A stretch of DNA of 58,001 nucleotides from Hofstenia miamia (Eukaryota > Xenacoelomorpha > Acoela > Hofsteniidae), in contig CABFPE010000075.1 of assembly GCA_900660155.1 (NCBI GenBank), positions 1,913,218 to 1,971,218 on the forward strand, given 5' to 3'. The position numbers were made by a program, and so were the translations under genes. Below are positions 24,273-34,947 of this stretch, one piece after another (position 1 is the first letter of the stretch; every line of letters begins with the position of its first letter). The notes under the pieces are model-generated. The model searched no databases, had not been told where the DNA came from, and worked only from the letters and a program-made list of their open reading frames with translations.

Positions 24273-26493
24273 ATTGAATGTTTTACAAATAATCAATTAT
24301 AAATGAATTTAGAAAAAAAATTTACCACTATTTCTGGATATTTAAACAGTTGGCACTTTTAGAGATTTGATGTTTCTACACTTTTTAAAAATTTTTATTC
24401 CAAAAAGTTTCTCCACAATTAATTATGCAAGTGCAGTGGCAATAATATTTGTACTATTTGCTAATTGTACACCTAGTGGAACATTTTGAGTAACAATATC
24501 TTTGCCCACGTTAGAATTTTCATTGAATAGTTGTAGTTCTGTTTATATATCTCAAATATTGCATTAATTTACTCAATCGAAAATATAATTAACACTTTGT
24601 CTTAGTCTAAACAAAATCTAAAATTACTATTATTATGCATAAGAATGTTCGATCAGTTTTCAATTGAAAATTTCTTATTTAAATTCAGAATTTTAATTTT
24701 GTGGTTACGTGTTGGACTTTTCTACTCAGAGATGGACGTGGTACAAAAATTTAGACCTAAGAAAAGCTCGGCCAGCGAAACCCTCAACCTAGCCCATTTA
24801 AATTATTGCTAATTCGGCACTAGTTTTTCGGATGCTATACGAAAGTAGTCTTTCTGAAAAATATAAAGTAAGATCTACATACTGAAATCGAAAAACTTAA
24901 ATTAAATTTTAGAAGAGAATGTGATACTAATGTACCATTTCAAACTGTATTTTTTTTACATTGATTAGAAATTGTTGCATTTAGGTTGATTTGGGTGTCA
25001 TGTCCCCTTTTTGCGATTTCAGGCCATTTTTTCAGTACTCCTGCTCAAACAGCGCCCACACCCTGCCCACGATGCTTGTTAATTTGATTATGCAGATTTT
25101 TCTTATTTTTTCATTAAATATTTCTTACTTATAATCGTATTTTAGAAATATTTATTAAATAATAGGAAGAGCAATTTAAAAAATTCTGAGAGCACAATAT
25201 TTTTAAAAAAAATACCGAGATGAGCGAACTTACTCAAAATTTAAACGAGCCGAGCTTAGAAATTAGTCTGATCCATTTAAAACAGTGGCAAAGTATATTA
25301 AATGTCATTGTTTACATTTTGAATATTTTTGTTTAATTACATGTAAAGCAAATCGACATTGAAAAAAAAGTACTTTAAAGTTTATTCCTATTGAGGTAAT
25401 AACATCAGTTATTTTCAATGATCATTCTTAACAATTAAAATCAAATTTAGATTGAACGTACACATTTCTCAGCAAAATAATAAGAGTATTTATAATAATT
25501 AAATATATCGTAACAAATCAGCACTCAATTAATTTTGTGCTTTTATCATCAGGGTGAGAAACATTGTTATTGATTAAACATTATCGAATGACGAGCCTTT
25601 GATCTAAGATGAAAATAGGAATCTTCGAATGAATTATACATTTATATTGATTTATTGTGTCTCAGTCCAATTTATACCAGTTAGTAAAACATTTATGATT
25701 TTGCTGCATAAATCAAGCCTCCCGGTTTGTTTTTTGGCATCGATATATTCCTGATTGCCTGAAAATTTCTTTCTTTATTGTTGTCATTTTAAGTCATTTT
25801 TGCCTAATTATGATTTCGGTCTCTTCAAGATTGCATCCTTAGAGGAATTTCTACATGGGTTCTTTTAGGGGATTGCAATGAATCGACATATTAAACTTCG
25901 AAGTTTTATAATCATCAACTTTATAAGCGGAACAGATTTGAAAACCGCTTTTAGAAATGACAAATACTGGTATATTGGTAAATTCAGTAGATTTATAGAT
26001 ATGTATTAAGCTGGGCTTAGAAGCAAGAAATTAAATTTGAGTTGAGTTCGGGGTGAGGAAAAGTCTCATTAATGTATAATAATTTTCAAATTCACAGAAC
26101 ATTTCAAAGGAAGTCAAAGTTAAGTTAATAACAATGAGCTTTATTGGAATGCGACACTAATGAGATTAAAAGCGATTTCTACTCTTTCAAATATTACCCT
26201 GACTTTATACTTTGTTAATAGTTTCTTTGCCTAATTTTAATTATATATGTTACTTTTGTTGAGTAGCAAGGTAACTAATTTATTTCGGTTATGAGACATA
26301 ATAAAAAAGGTTTTTCCATCACTGCCTCGGACATTTCACTGGCAAAACTGAAACATTTATATTTTCGAAATTTAGAATATATATTGAAAGAAATTTGCAA
26401 GAAATATAGTAGCCTTTGTATTCAACACATGTTTAGTTCGATTAATTAATTTTTGCTATCTCATTTCATTGAAGGCCACGAAAAGAAAATATA

Positions 26494-27824
26494 CAGTCTT
26501 GGCCAAAAGTTTGGAACATTTTTGAAAACACATATTTTTTGATAATTTGATAATTTTTTTATCTAAAAAATTTCCCCGAAAACTGAAAAATACATTAGTC
26601 ACTAAAAATTTGCAAGTACAATAACAATTTACAAAATAATAACAATTAGTTCACAAACTTTAGTACTTAGTGTGTCTTCCATGCACTGCTAGGCAAGCTT
26701 CAATTCTCCTTGGCATGGACCTAATAAGGATTTGGAGGTACTCAACAGTAATATTTTGGGTCCAGACTTGTTTCTCCTTTGTTTTAATGTCTTCCAGTGA
26801 TGTATACTGCATGGCTAAAATCTTAGTTTTGATATAGTCCAACAAATTCTCAATGGGATTCAGGTCTGGGGAATTCCCTGGCTAGGTTCCCACTACCTGA
26901 ATCCTTTCCTGAGCTAGCCACCTCTTTATGGCTGTTGCCTGGTGGCAGGGAGCTCCATGTCAATAGTATTTCAAACATACAACATTCATGAAAATAGGTA
27001 CCTTGTCTTCCAAAATTTGTTGGTAAACTAAAATTTATTGTAGTGTTAGGTGGCATAAACCACAAGCCACAGCGCATATTCATTGATATTCCGCCCCAAA
27101 TCATCAGCTTTGGGAGCTTTTTGACTGTCAGCAGAACATATTTTGGGTCATAACGCTTCCAGACTGGTCGCCTAACTTGCCTGATTGATTGCCTAAATTG
27201 TTCGATTGTAGTTTCGTGTGTAAACATAACTTCAGCCCACTGGGCTGAAAGCCCAGCCTTCTTGCAGAAGGCTAATCTGTCCTTGAGGTTTTTTGGACTT
27301 AATCTTGGTTTTTTTGCGCAGGTTTATAGGCTCTAATCTTGAACTCTACTAGTAGTTCTGCTGCTTGGTTGGAGACCATCAAGGTTTATTCAGGAGCAAT
27401 TCATTTGAGATTGACGATGAATACGTCTGACACAATAAGGTGTGGTAACTCGTGGGTGACCTGATCGCGTTTTAGAAGAGAAATCGCCTTTGACAGCGGT
27501 TCTTTGCAAAGTTTTCACAATACAGCTATGTGTTTCATTGTATCTAGAAGCAATAACTTTCACTTTTTAGCCTTCTTCTCTCAAAATAGCTATTTAAGCT
27601 GGTATTCCTCAAGATAATTCACGTGTTTTTCCATCTTGATTTATTCAAATTAACCACGCAAATAAGGGATATGAGTGAACATAACAAAAATTATATATTT
27701 TTGAGTAAACATAATCTTACTATTTATTTTAATGTACTATTTATAGTAGTACAAACGTTTATATGAAAAATACTACTAGAATATCAAAAAATATAAAAAT
27801 GTTGCAAACTTTTGGCCATTACTG
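26494..27824 (-). mobile_element. Tc1/mariner-superfamily transposon, full length, inactivated
   Basis: The 1331-base element has both ends. The left terminus cagtcttggccaaaagtttg (26494 on) and the right terminus, read on the other strand, cagtaatggccaaaagtttg (27824 back) are inverted repeats that continue with aacattttt. TA lies outside each end (26492-26493 and 27825-27826), the usual Tc1 target duplication. The transposase runs on the minus strand. An HTH-side and middle part (27.6-26.9 kb) includes RPVWKRYDPKYVLLTVKKLP and KLMIWGGISMNMRCG, the KVMVWGxIS-type DDE block. After the frame breaks near 26.88 kb the C-terminus has NLLDYIKTKI and IRSMPRRIEACLAVHGRHTK. Stops and shifts make it inactive. 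The gene lies opposite to the host gene. Confidence 0.93.
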
Positions 27825-30152
27825 TATACACAAGTTAATGTAGCTACTGCTGTTCTACTTGCATAACATCATTGTTACCTTGCACCTGAACCAACAAAAA
27901 ATGTTAATGTTTTGTATTCATTAAGGATTTTATTTATAGTGCAAATATCGAATGTAAACTCTATTCAATGGCGATTTAAAATGTACAAGAATAAGAAATA
28001 CCTTAGTTTATGTTTGAACAAGGGATGATTATCTTAACAAATTAAAATCTGTAATTTATAGAAAAGAAATTACAGAGCCCGTCGTCAAGTTAATCCCACA
28101 TCATAACAAAACAAGAAACTGATTCAGAACTGGTTCTGAAAAAATCTGAGTATTTCAAAATTATGTTTAAAGAAAACAATTTGTAAGTGCTAAATTTATG
28201 TATTAATTCAACTACGCCGATAAGTGCTGGTTATGTAACCACTTCTTAAGTGATCAAATAATATTCTTAATGAGCTTGTTAAACTTAGTTGATTGCATAA
28301 TCAGAAGTAAGTTTTTAAATCCTTTTAAATACTAAGTCTTAAAGCCCTCATAATACTTGTCAAAAGCCTTAATTAAAAACACAGGTTGAACTTTAAGAGC
28401 TTTGGTACAAATTAGTTAAATATTTTTTATTATCACACTATGTTTTTAGAGATTATAGTTCTATAATTTTCATAAGTCTTGGTAACATTTCACGTTGAAG
28501 TTCCTCTCTTTTACTTCTAGGCCATACTTAAAAATTTCAATTGAATGAAATTTGTTGTTTTTTCTGTAATGAGAAAAGTCTTTTTTTAAGAATACAATTT
28601 ATTAATTATGGGTTAGACCAAATCCCGAGAATTATGACATTATACATTTAAAAATCTCATTTTATCAATAAAGTTTAGTATTGTAGAAATATTGACATTT
28701 ATTTGAATTTTAATGAAAAACACTAAAACTAAAATTTACTATCTGAATTTCAGATAAATATAAAAAAATAGATTAGGACAAGTTGCACTGTAGAATGTAA
28801 CAGTAATTGTAACCCATGGAACTGCTATCAACTTAATCTTTAAAATTCTTTCAAGTTCTTATAGGACTTTTTAAAATTGTCACTATAAGTCAGAAAATAT
28901 GTTTGGTCCTCTAAAGTTTTGCATTAGGGTGTATGGTTTGGTAACTTTTTTCAAAGCCCAAAGTCAATTCTGTATTCCATTAATCCATTGCATTGTATTA
29001 GAATTGCTAAGCTTAAATTATCAAGCAAATTAGTATTTAATGACCAATCTTTCAGGATTTCATGCTATTTTGAGGGGAAAACCTCCAATGTTATGCTTTA
29101 AAAACTTACAAGAACTTGAGAGAAGAACTTGAAAAGTCTTTAAGTATTAAATTGGTTACAGTTCCATGGAAATAGACTCCAATAGTTTCTGTTAGGTCTG
29201 GATGAAAACTTAGCATGAGGAAAATTTTTTGTGCCTCATATCCAAAACTATAACTTTGAAGTCCTTAACCATGAATCTGAAGGATAAATGAATAATTAAT
29301 TAATTATTTAAACTACATTTAATAATTACGCTATGCCCATAAAATCAGTTTGTTTGAAATGTCTTGGATAGTGCGAAATCGTCTTAAAAAACGTTTTATC
29401 TAACTCAGTGGCACTTTCAGGTTGGATCCCAAACCATGCGAAAAAAATCACATTTAGAGAAATATATTTTTTGTTAGCTATCATAAATTTTGATACCGAT
29501 CATCGGTACTTCTAGTATCACTTAAATACGTACCGTAAACATTTAAGCAAGCCACTAAATGATAATTTGAAAACATACTGTATTACAAAGTAAAGTAGGT
29601 CCAGTAAATTTTCGGACCATAAATTTTATCTAAATTGTAGCAAAATTTGGTCAGAGAAATAACTTAATAAATTGTAAAACCCTTCATTAGTGTCATCCGT
29701 CTTTGATCTAACGAAATTACATTATAATTAATATTCAAAAGAGAAAGAATTATAATGAAGCAGTGTTTGAACAAATAATTCACACTGTGATTCGACATTT
29801 GAAGCTCCGAATGCTTTCGTATTAAAAATTTAAATTAATTCGAAGTATTTTAGAATTGAAAGACTTCTTATTCCCTTTCATTACTTCTTTATTAACTTTC
29901 TTAACATTTAATTATCATAACAAAGTGTTTATAAATAAAAGACGAATTTTAAATTTATGCTTATTTCGAAGGAAATGCAGACGATTAGGTAATATTAGAA
30001 ATATTTCCATCTTTTCATCATTATAATTGCTAAAGTACATTGCTTATACAAATTGAATTTTAATAAATATTCTTTGAAATATTCAGCTTTTATAAATATT
30101 AAAATGTGCATATAATTGTTCAGTTTTGGATTTGTATTCGCTATTAATACAA

Positions 30153-30514
30153 GGAATCAACACAAGTATGTTAATTACGGTTGCTAGAATTTTAAAGTAA
30201 GGAAATTCAAGTAGTGAAAATTTAAAGCGAGATAATTTGTTTTATCATGGTTAGGGTAAGAGCCATGCCAATAGTGGCATTTGTTTTGATGAACTTTGTC
30301 AAAAATTATTGCGTTTACTTTGGTCATTTCCTGGTTTTCTAGTGCTACATACCATTTAGTGCTACATACCATTTGAAAGCCCTAATCTTCATCTATATTA
30401 ATATGCAATAATATTGACCATAGGTAGTACATAGCCTGCTCACAACCCGCCCAAATTTGGTCAACCCTGATAAATCAGTGTCAGTTTCGAAAAATATTTT
30501 TTTGTTTTTAACGG
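30153..30514. repeat. 362-bp tandem duplication, copy 1
   Basis: This unit and the next look identical over their length (ggaatcaacacaagtatgtt ... tttttgtttttaacg). The unit contains a small internal direct repeat (tagtgctacatacc, twice, 17 bases apart) and a 62-codon minus-strand open frame that is simply duplicated with it. No coding family is recognisable. Near-identity implies a recent duplication or an assembly artefact. Confidence 0.93.
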
Positions 30515-30876
30515 GGAATCAACACAAGTATGTTAATTACGGTTGCTAGAATTTTAAAGTAAGGAAATTCAAGTAGTGAAAATTTAAAGCGAGATAATTT
30601 GTTTTATCATGGTTAGGGTAAGAGCCATGCCAATAGTGGCATTTGTTTTGATGAACTTTGTCAAAAATTATTGCGTTTACTTTGGTCATTTCCTGGTTTT
30701 CTAGTGCTACATACCATTTAGTGCTACATACCATTTGAAAGCCCTAATCTTCATCTATATTAATATGCAATAATATTGACCATAGGTAGTACATAGCCTG
30801 CTCACAACCCGCCCAAATTTGGTCAACCCTGATAAATCAGTGTCAGTTTCGAAAAATATTTTTTTGTTTTTAACGA
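30515..30876. repeat. 362-bp tandem duplication, copy 2
   Basis: This is the second unit of the duplication, at an exact offset of 362 bases, ending in taacg before unrelated sequence. The junction with copy 1 is simple (taacgg|ggaatc) with no insert. Confidence 0.93.
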
Positions 30877-31588
30877 CTGAAAATTACGTGAAAATCATTC
30901 TGATAGTTTCAAAAAATTTCCAGTTTTTCTAAGCATTCAGGAACCCACTGAGGGAACTCAATATTGGTCCTATGACTTAGCGGCTTATGTCGTTCGAAAG
31001 ATTTAGACTTAATCTATATGAATATTAAATATAAACTTGTATAATATATTTTGTCAATTTACACAACGCATAAAAATGTATAGCCTCGCCCCTCAAATAG
31101 GTTGGATTTAAAGATTTTGACTATATATGGGTCTCGGGAGTTTAAAAAATTGTTCTTGCGCTATCAGAAACAAAAACTATTGAATTATTGTATAAAAATT
31201 GAAGTTAAAAGTTTTGGTCAAACTGATTCTGCAAAGGCTATCATTTTTTTTGCAAAGTTAAACATAACCTGTTACGACCATATCTTCAAAAGTACTACAT
31301 TTACTCTGACTTTTATACTCGCATATGTTTGTGGTTGTCTAGAAGCCCTAACCCCTTCAGCAAAGGCTATCATTTTCCCATGCCTATTATTGGAGTTAGG
31401 GTTCGGGGTAGGACTAGTTTACTTTAAGGTTAAGTTTGGGGGTTTTAATTTTTCTGCAACCTTGAATTTTCCTAACTAAAATTTCACAAAATTGATAATT
31501 TCAGCAGTAGCCGTTGATACCAAAAATCACTTTTTATTTGTGTAATTTATATGCAAATGCATGCATAACACTCATATTTGTAATTTAG

Positions 31589-31665
31589 TGTAGAAACATT
31601 CAACGGGACAGCTGAAGCAGGATCCGATTACATTCCACTACAAGACACATTAACTTTTGACCCAA
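31589..31665 (+). CDS. NCX: Na+/Ca2+ exchanger exon: Calx-beta domain 1, GTAxAGSDY segment
   Basis: At 77 bases this is the smallest exon. It is recognised by motif and phase. It completes Ser369 and encodes residues 370-394: VETFNGTAEAGSDY followed by IPLQDTLTFDP. GTA.AGSDY is the most conserved stretch of all Calx-beta domains. The aspartate (D382) corresponds to a Ca2+-binding residue in NCX1 CBD1, and the following LTF.P is the strand before the acidic cluster. The acceptor is aatttag before 31589 and the donor is CCCAA|gtaagt, a strong site. It enters in phase 2 and leaves in phase 1, matching both neighbours. Confidence 0.95.
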
Positions 31666-32159
31666 GTAAGTTGAATATTTTAAGTCATTTATTTGTTTAA
31701 GGATCCAACAATTGGTCACATTACGAAGTGTTCATTTTACTAAGATTTGAAACGCAAGTTTTTCTTGAAGTTGGACTTGTGTGCAACCCATTTGGTTCTA
31801 TGTCGTCTCTAAGAATTTTCTTAATTATTTTAGATAAACTGCTTGATGATAGCACAAAAAGTACCCAACAAAGGGAAAAATCATTTGATGGGGTGCTAAA
31901 AAATACATCATATCAGATTAACTCGATTGAAAGCAATCAATCCAATGACTGTTTTGCATTTCTGGGTTGCTCATAAGAACTTTTTGTTGAATTTTGTTCA
32001 TTTTATTTCGTTTCAATTTCCATGAAGTTTCCGTAAAAAAAATTTCAGTGAAAATGAAGATCCATGGAAAAGCTTTCGTGCATATTAAGTGCAACTAACA
32101 ATTTTGTTAAGGATCACCTAATATACGAAGTAAAATCAATCCAGTTATAGTAATTGCCA

Positions 32160-32500
32160 TTTGATGTCAGCACCCTTTACTTTAGTAACAGCTTCAACTC
32201 GCTGTGCAATTAATTTTTTTAAAGGTAGATTGCAGTTAAGAATCTCTGAGCCAAACAGCAATGACTAGTTGAATAAGAATTTTGTTAGTGGTGCAATCCA
32301 AACTCCGATATCTTGCTTTACATGGATTGTCCAGAGATGTTCAATTGATGTTAAGTCAATCAGGAATTCAAAAAGGCTACTTTTGCTGAAATGGAATTGT
32401 AGCAAATCATGTTGAAAAATTGCACAAAGTTTTGATTTGAGGCATATTGAGCATTTTTCTCGAGAATCTTAATGTTATTTAGTTTTGATCATCACATCCA
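32160..32500 (-). mobile_element. Tc1-like transposase C-terminal remnant
   Basis: Minus-strand translation gives FEFLIDLTSIEHLWTIHVKQ (near 32.37 kb), a version of the SPDLNPIEHLWD block with the last catalytic acidic residue region. Further on comes KLIAQRVEAVTKVKGADIKW (near 32.2 kb), the usual Tc1 terminus. It belongs to a different subfamily from the neighbouring fragment at 32.9-33.9 kb. Internal stops show it is dead. The N-terminal part and the ends could not be defined. Confidence 0.72.
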
Positions 32501-32919
32501 CACAAGTATGTAGTCTTGTCCCATTCATCAATTCTTTGTAAATACTGTGAGCATAATTCTCTGAACCCTAAAAGAAATCCCTGAAAAAGGCGGTCCTCCA
32601 GTCAAAGGATGTTCAATGATACCTATTAATCGTTTATTCATTTTTGAATGAATATATATTTTGTTTACACCACATTTTTTTCTTCCAACCGCCATCAGAT
32701 GACATTTAATAATGATGAAATTTGCCTGCCATTTTTATCTAGTAATTTTGAATTATAAATTTTTTTGTTAACATGTTGTGTACACATTCATTGTGTTGTA
32801 GCAATCCAAAACAGTGAATAAAATCCAACCTTGAACATAAAGACCTCACACTAGATATAAAATACAAACTAACTGAATTTTATTAAAAGAACATTTTAAA
32901 CCCCTACAAAGCAACATTC

Positions 32920-33890
32920 AAATGGAATACACGGATTTTTTGTATTTAATAGGGTATTTTATATTTTACTACGGCTTGTACCATCCTTGGCATCCATTTA
33001 AACAAGTTGGCAATGTACCCGTCAGGAATGTTAACAAGATATTCTTTTATTTCTGGTCATATATAATTTTTACTGCAATTTTACCATTATCGCCAATTCT
33101 CTTTAACTGATCCCATACATTTTCAATCAGATTGAAGTCCGGTGACATCGCTGCCTAATCGGGCAGAAGCATAACTCCTCAGTTTTCTTTAAATTGCTAA
33201 GCTTCACTGGACTTATGATAAGGTGCGTTGTCTTGTTGCAGAAAGTGATCTTGATCCAACAGGGGTAATAGAAAAGCCCTCATGATATTAACCATCGTTT
33301 TAGCCACTCTTAACAGAACTCGGATCATAAAACTCCATATTGCTGCAAAAACCATAATTGATTTATGTCGACCAGAGCTAAATATCGCACCTTGAATCGA
33401 TGTACTTAACCCGTAGGTCTCCTGATGAATTACACTAGTCTCGTTCGAAATTTTGCACCCCATTCTTCAGAAAATACAACACAGCTAATTTTTACGACAC
33501 CAGTGTAATCTAGAATTCGTGTGATGCAAATTTAGGAGAGGTTTTTGGATCGGTGTCTTCCAAATAATCCATACTTCCTAATGAATACTGCTGACCATCA
33601 CTCCAACTATTTCTTAATTCTCTGGGTTTCATTTTTCGACAAATTACAAACATCCTCGTAATATGCATCTGGATTTTTTGAACTTCGTTGAACACCCTTC
33701 TGGCTTTACTCGTTGAATTCGGCCTTCAGTTTTAAAAGGGATTACAATTCACCTGACAGTAAAAATCTTGATATTGATAAATGTTCTGCAAATTCTTTTT
33801 GAAACAGTCCTAATTGGAATTTTTGAACCACCTGTTTTCTGACATGATTGGGCGGAGGTTTATGTCCCATGTTTTCAGGAGTAAGCAGAT
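32920..33890 (-). mobile_element. Tc1-like transposon remnant, nearly complete coding region
   Basis: In order on the minus strand, the DNA-binding region comes first, with RKQVVQKFQLGLFQKEFAEH, an HTH start (near 33.85 kb). An inter-domain part follows (about 33.5-33.7 kb). Next is the catalytic middle with KSIMVFAAIWSFMIR and DHFLQQDNAPYHKS (near 33.2-33.35 kb), which carries the second DDE aspartate in QQDNAP. The end has AAMSPDFNLIENVWDQLKR (near 33.1 kb) and a terminal YIANLFKWMP-like text in another frame (near 33.0 kb). Several frame shifts and stops make it inactive. Terminal inverted repeats were not found by eye, so the limits are those of the recognisable coding part. Confidence 0.82.
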
Positions 33891-34797
33891 TTCGTTGATA
33901 GTCTTACGTGGGTAGGCGAGATAAAGAATTGTTTAGCTTTTGACAATTCACGGTGGGTTCTGCATGATTTCTGTGTTTGAATGCAATTACAAAGTTACAT
34001 GTGCGACCTTTATGTTCACGATTATAGTTTATTAATAAAATTGACCGCAAAATACCATACAGCAGCATTAGTAAAAAATGTTGCAATGGAATTAAAATAC
34101 CTTCCGAAAAATGTTTGCTGAGAAGGAAAAGCTGATGTTTTTAGTTTATAAATTTTGATTGTTCAAGGTTTACCCAGCTGTTCCAATTAATATAAAGAAG
34201 TAAAATATGAGATAGTCGAATATAAGTTATCAATAAATATAAAATAATTGAGAGCGAAATAGGCCTCTAATCACAAAAAAAGGTTAAAGACGTAATAAAT
34301 GCAGAAACTAGGATTTAGAATCTTGCTAATGTAATGTGTACTCGTAATATAAAACAAAATCAGTAGGGTCCCTTCTCAAATTAGATTGCGTGAGTTCATT
34401 CGAATTTATATACATGTAAGCCCAATAAGCAGTAAAACGTTTAGAAAAGGTCTTAAAATGGCTTATAAAACATCTGGAAGACGTTTAGAAATGGCATCTG
34501 TGTTAGGTGTAGAGGAGGTGCTTGAAACTTTTAGAATACGTCTAGAAACCGTTTTACAACATCATTTCGTGGAAACTAGATGAAATTTAGCATCGTTTAA
34601 AAAATGCGTTTTATGCAACTTTTAGAAGACGTGCATTATGACGTTTTACAATGTGTTATGCCAATATACGACGGATAAAAAACATTTTATTCTTTATGGT
34701 AGCCATTCTGAGGCCACACATTGAAATTTTAGTGAAACTTTTATTTACTATGTAGTGCACATTTTTAATAGTTTAGGTTATATCCTACTAATTTTAG

Positions 34798-34947
34798 ATG
34801 AAAGTCAAAAACAAATAACAATTGAAATCATAGATGATGATGTGTATGAAGAAGATGAGACATTTTTTGTCAAGTTATTTTGTTCAGATCCAGCAGGCGT
34901 TATTGGAAAAAAGGGCATTGCAACGGTCATTATCATGAATGATGATG
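34798..34947 (+). CDS. NCX: Na+/Ca2+ exchanger exon: Calx-beta domain 1, acidic Ca2+-binding cluster
   Basis: The exon encodes residues 395-444 plus one base. ESQKQITIEIIDDDVYEEDE (396-415), followed by TFFVKL, is almost the NCX1 text (GETQKEIRVGIIDDDIFEEDENFLVHL). The D407-D409 and E412-E415 cluster supplies the main Ca2+ ligands of CBD1, so high-affinity regulatory binding is probably kept. The FG-loop part (SDPAGVIGKKG) is much shorter than in vertebrate NCX1. The domain closes with ATVIIMNDDE across the next junction, in place of the vertebrate TIFDDDH. The acceptor is attttag before 34798 and the donor is GATG|gtaaca. It has phase 1 at both ends. Confidence 0.96.

Larger units (their letters stand above)
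23971..31588 (+). other. NCX intron 7 (7.6 kb)
   Basis: The intron runs from gtatat to aatttag. It holds a full-length Tc1 element (26494-27824), a 362-bp tandem duplication (30153-30876) and AT arrays. In 31102-31479 an open frame of 125 codons on the + strand contains a repeated phrase (gcaaaggctatcatttt, twice, about 140 bases apart) but no recognisable domain. The rest, including 24.3-26.4 kb and 27.9-30.1 kb, is AT-rich and shows nothing I can name. Confidence 0.75.
31666..34797 (+). other. NCX intron 8 (3.1 kb)
   Basis: The intron runs from gtaagt to attttag. Most of it (32.16-33.89 kb) is two decayed Tc1-like fragments. At 34430-34660 a short motif of the form aaacgtntagaa is iterated. 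Nothing else is recognisable. Confidence 0.78.

Noticed and set aside
26660..27227. Two minus-strand open frames might be host genes.
   Set aside because: Both are pieces of the Tc1 transposase within a pair of terminal inverted repeats.
31102..31479. A 125-codon + strand open frame with the phrase SAKAIIF repeated.
   Set aside because: There is no family match, and the repetition is of a short DNA phrase. It lies in an intron directly before the GTAEAGSDY exon without usable splice sites. I treat it as a repeat fragment.
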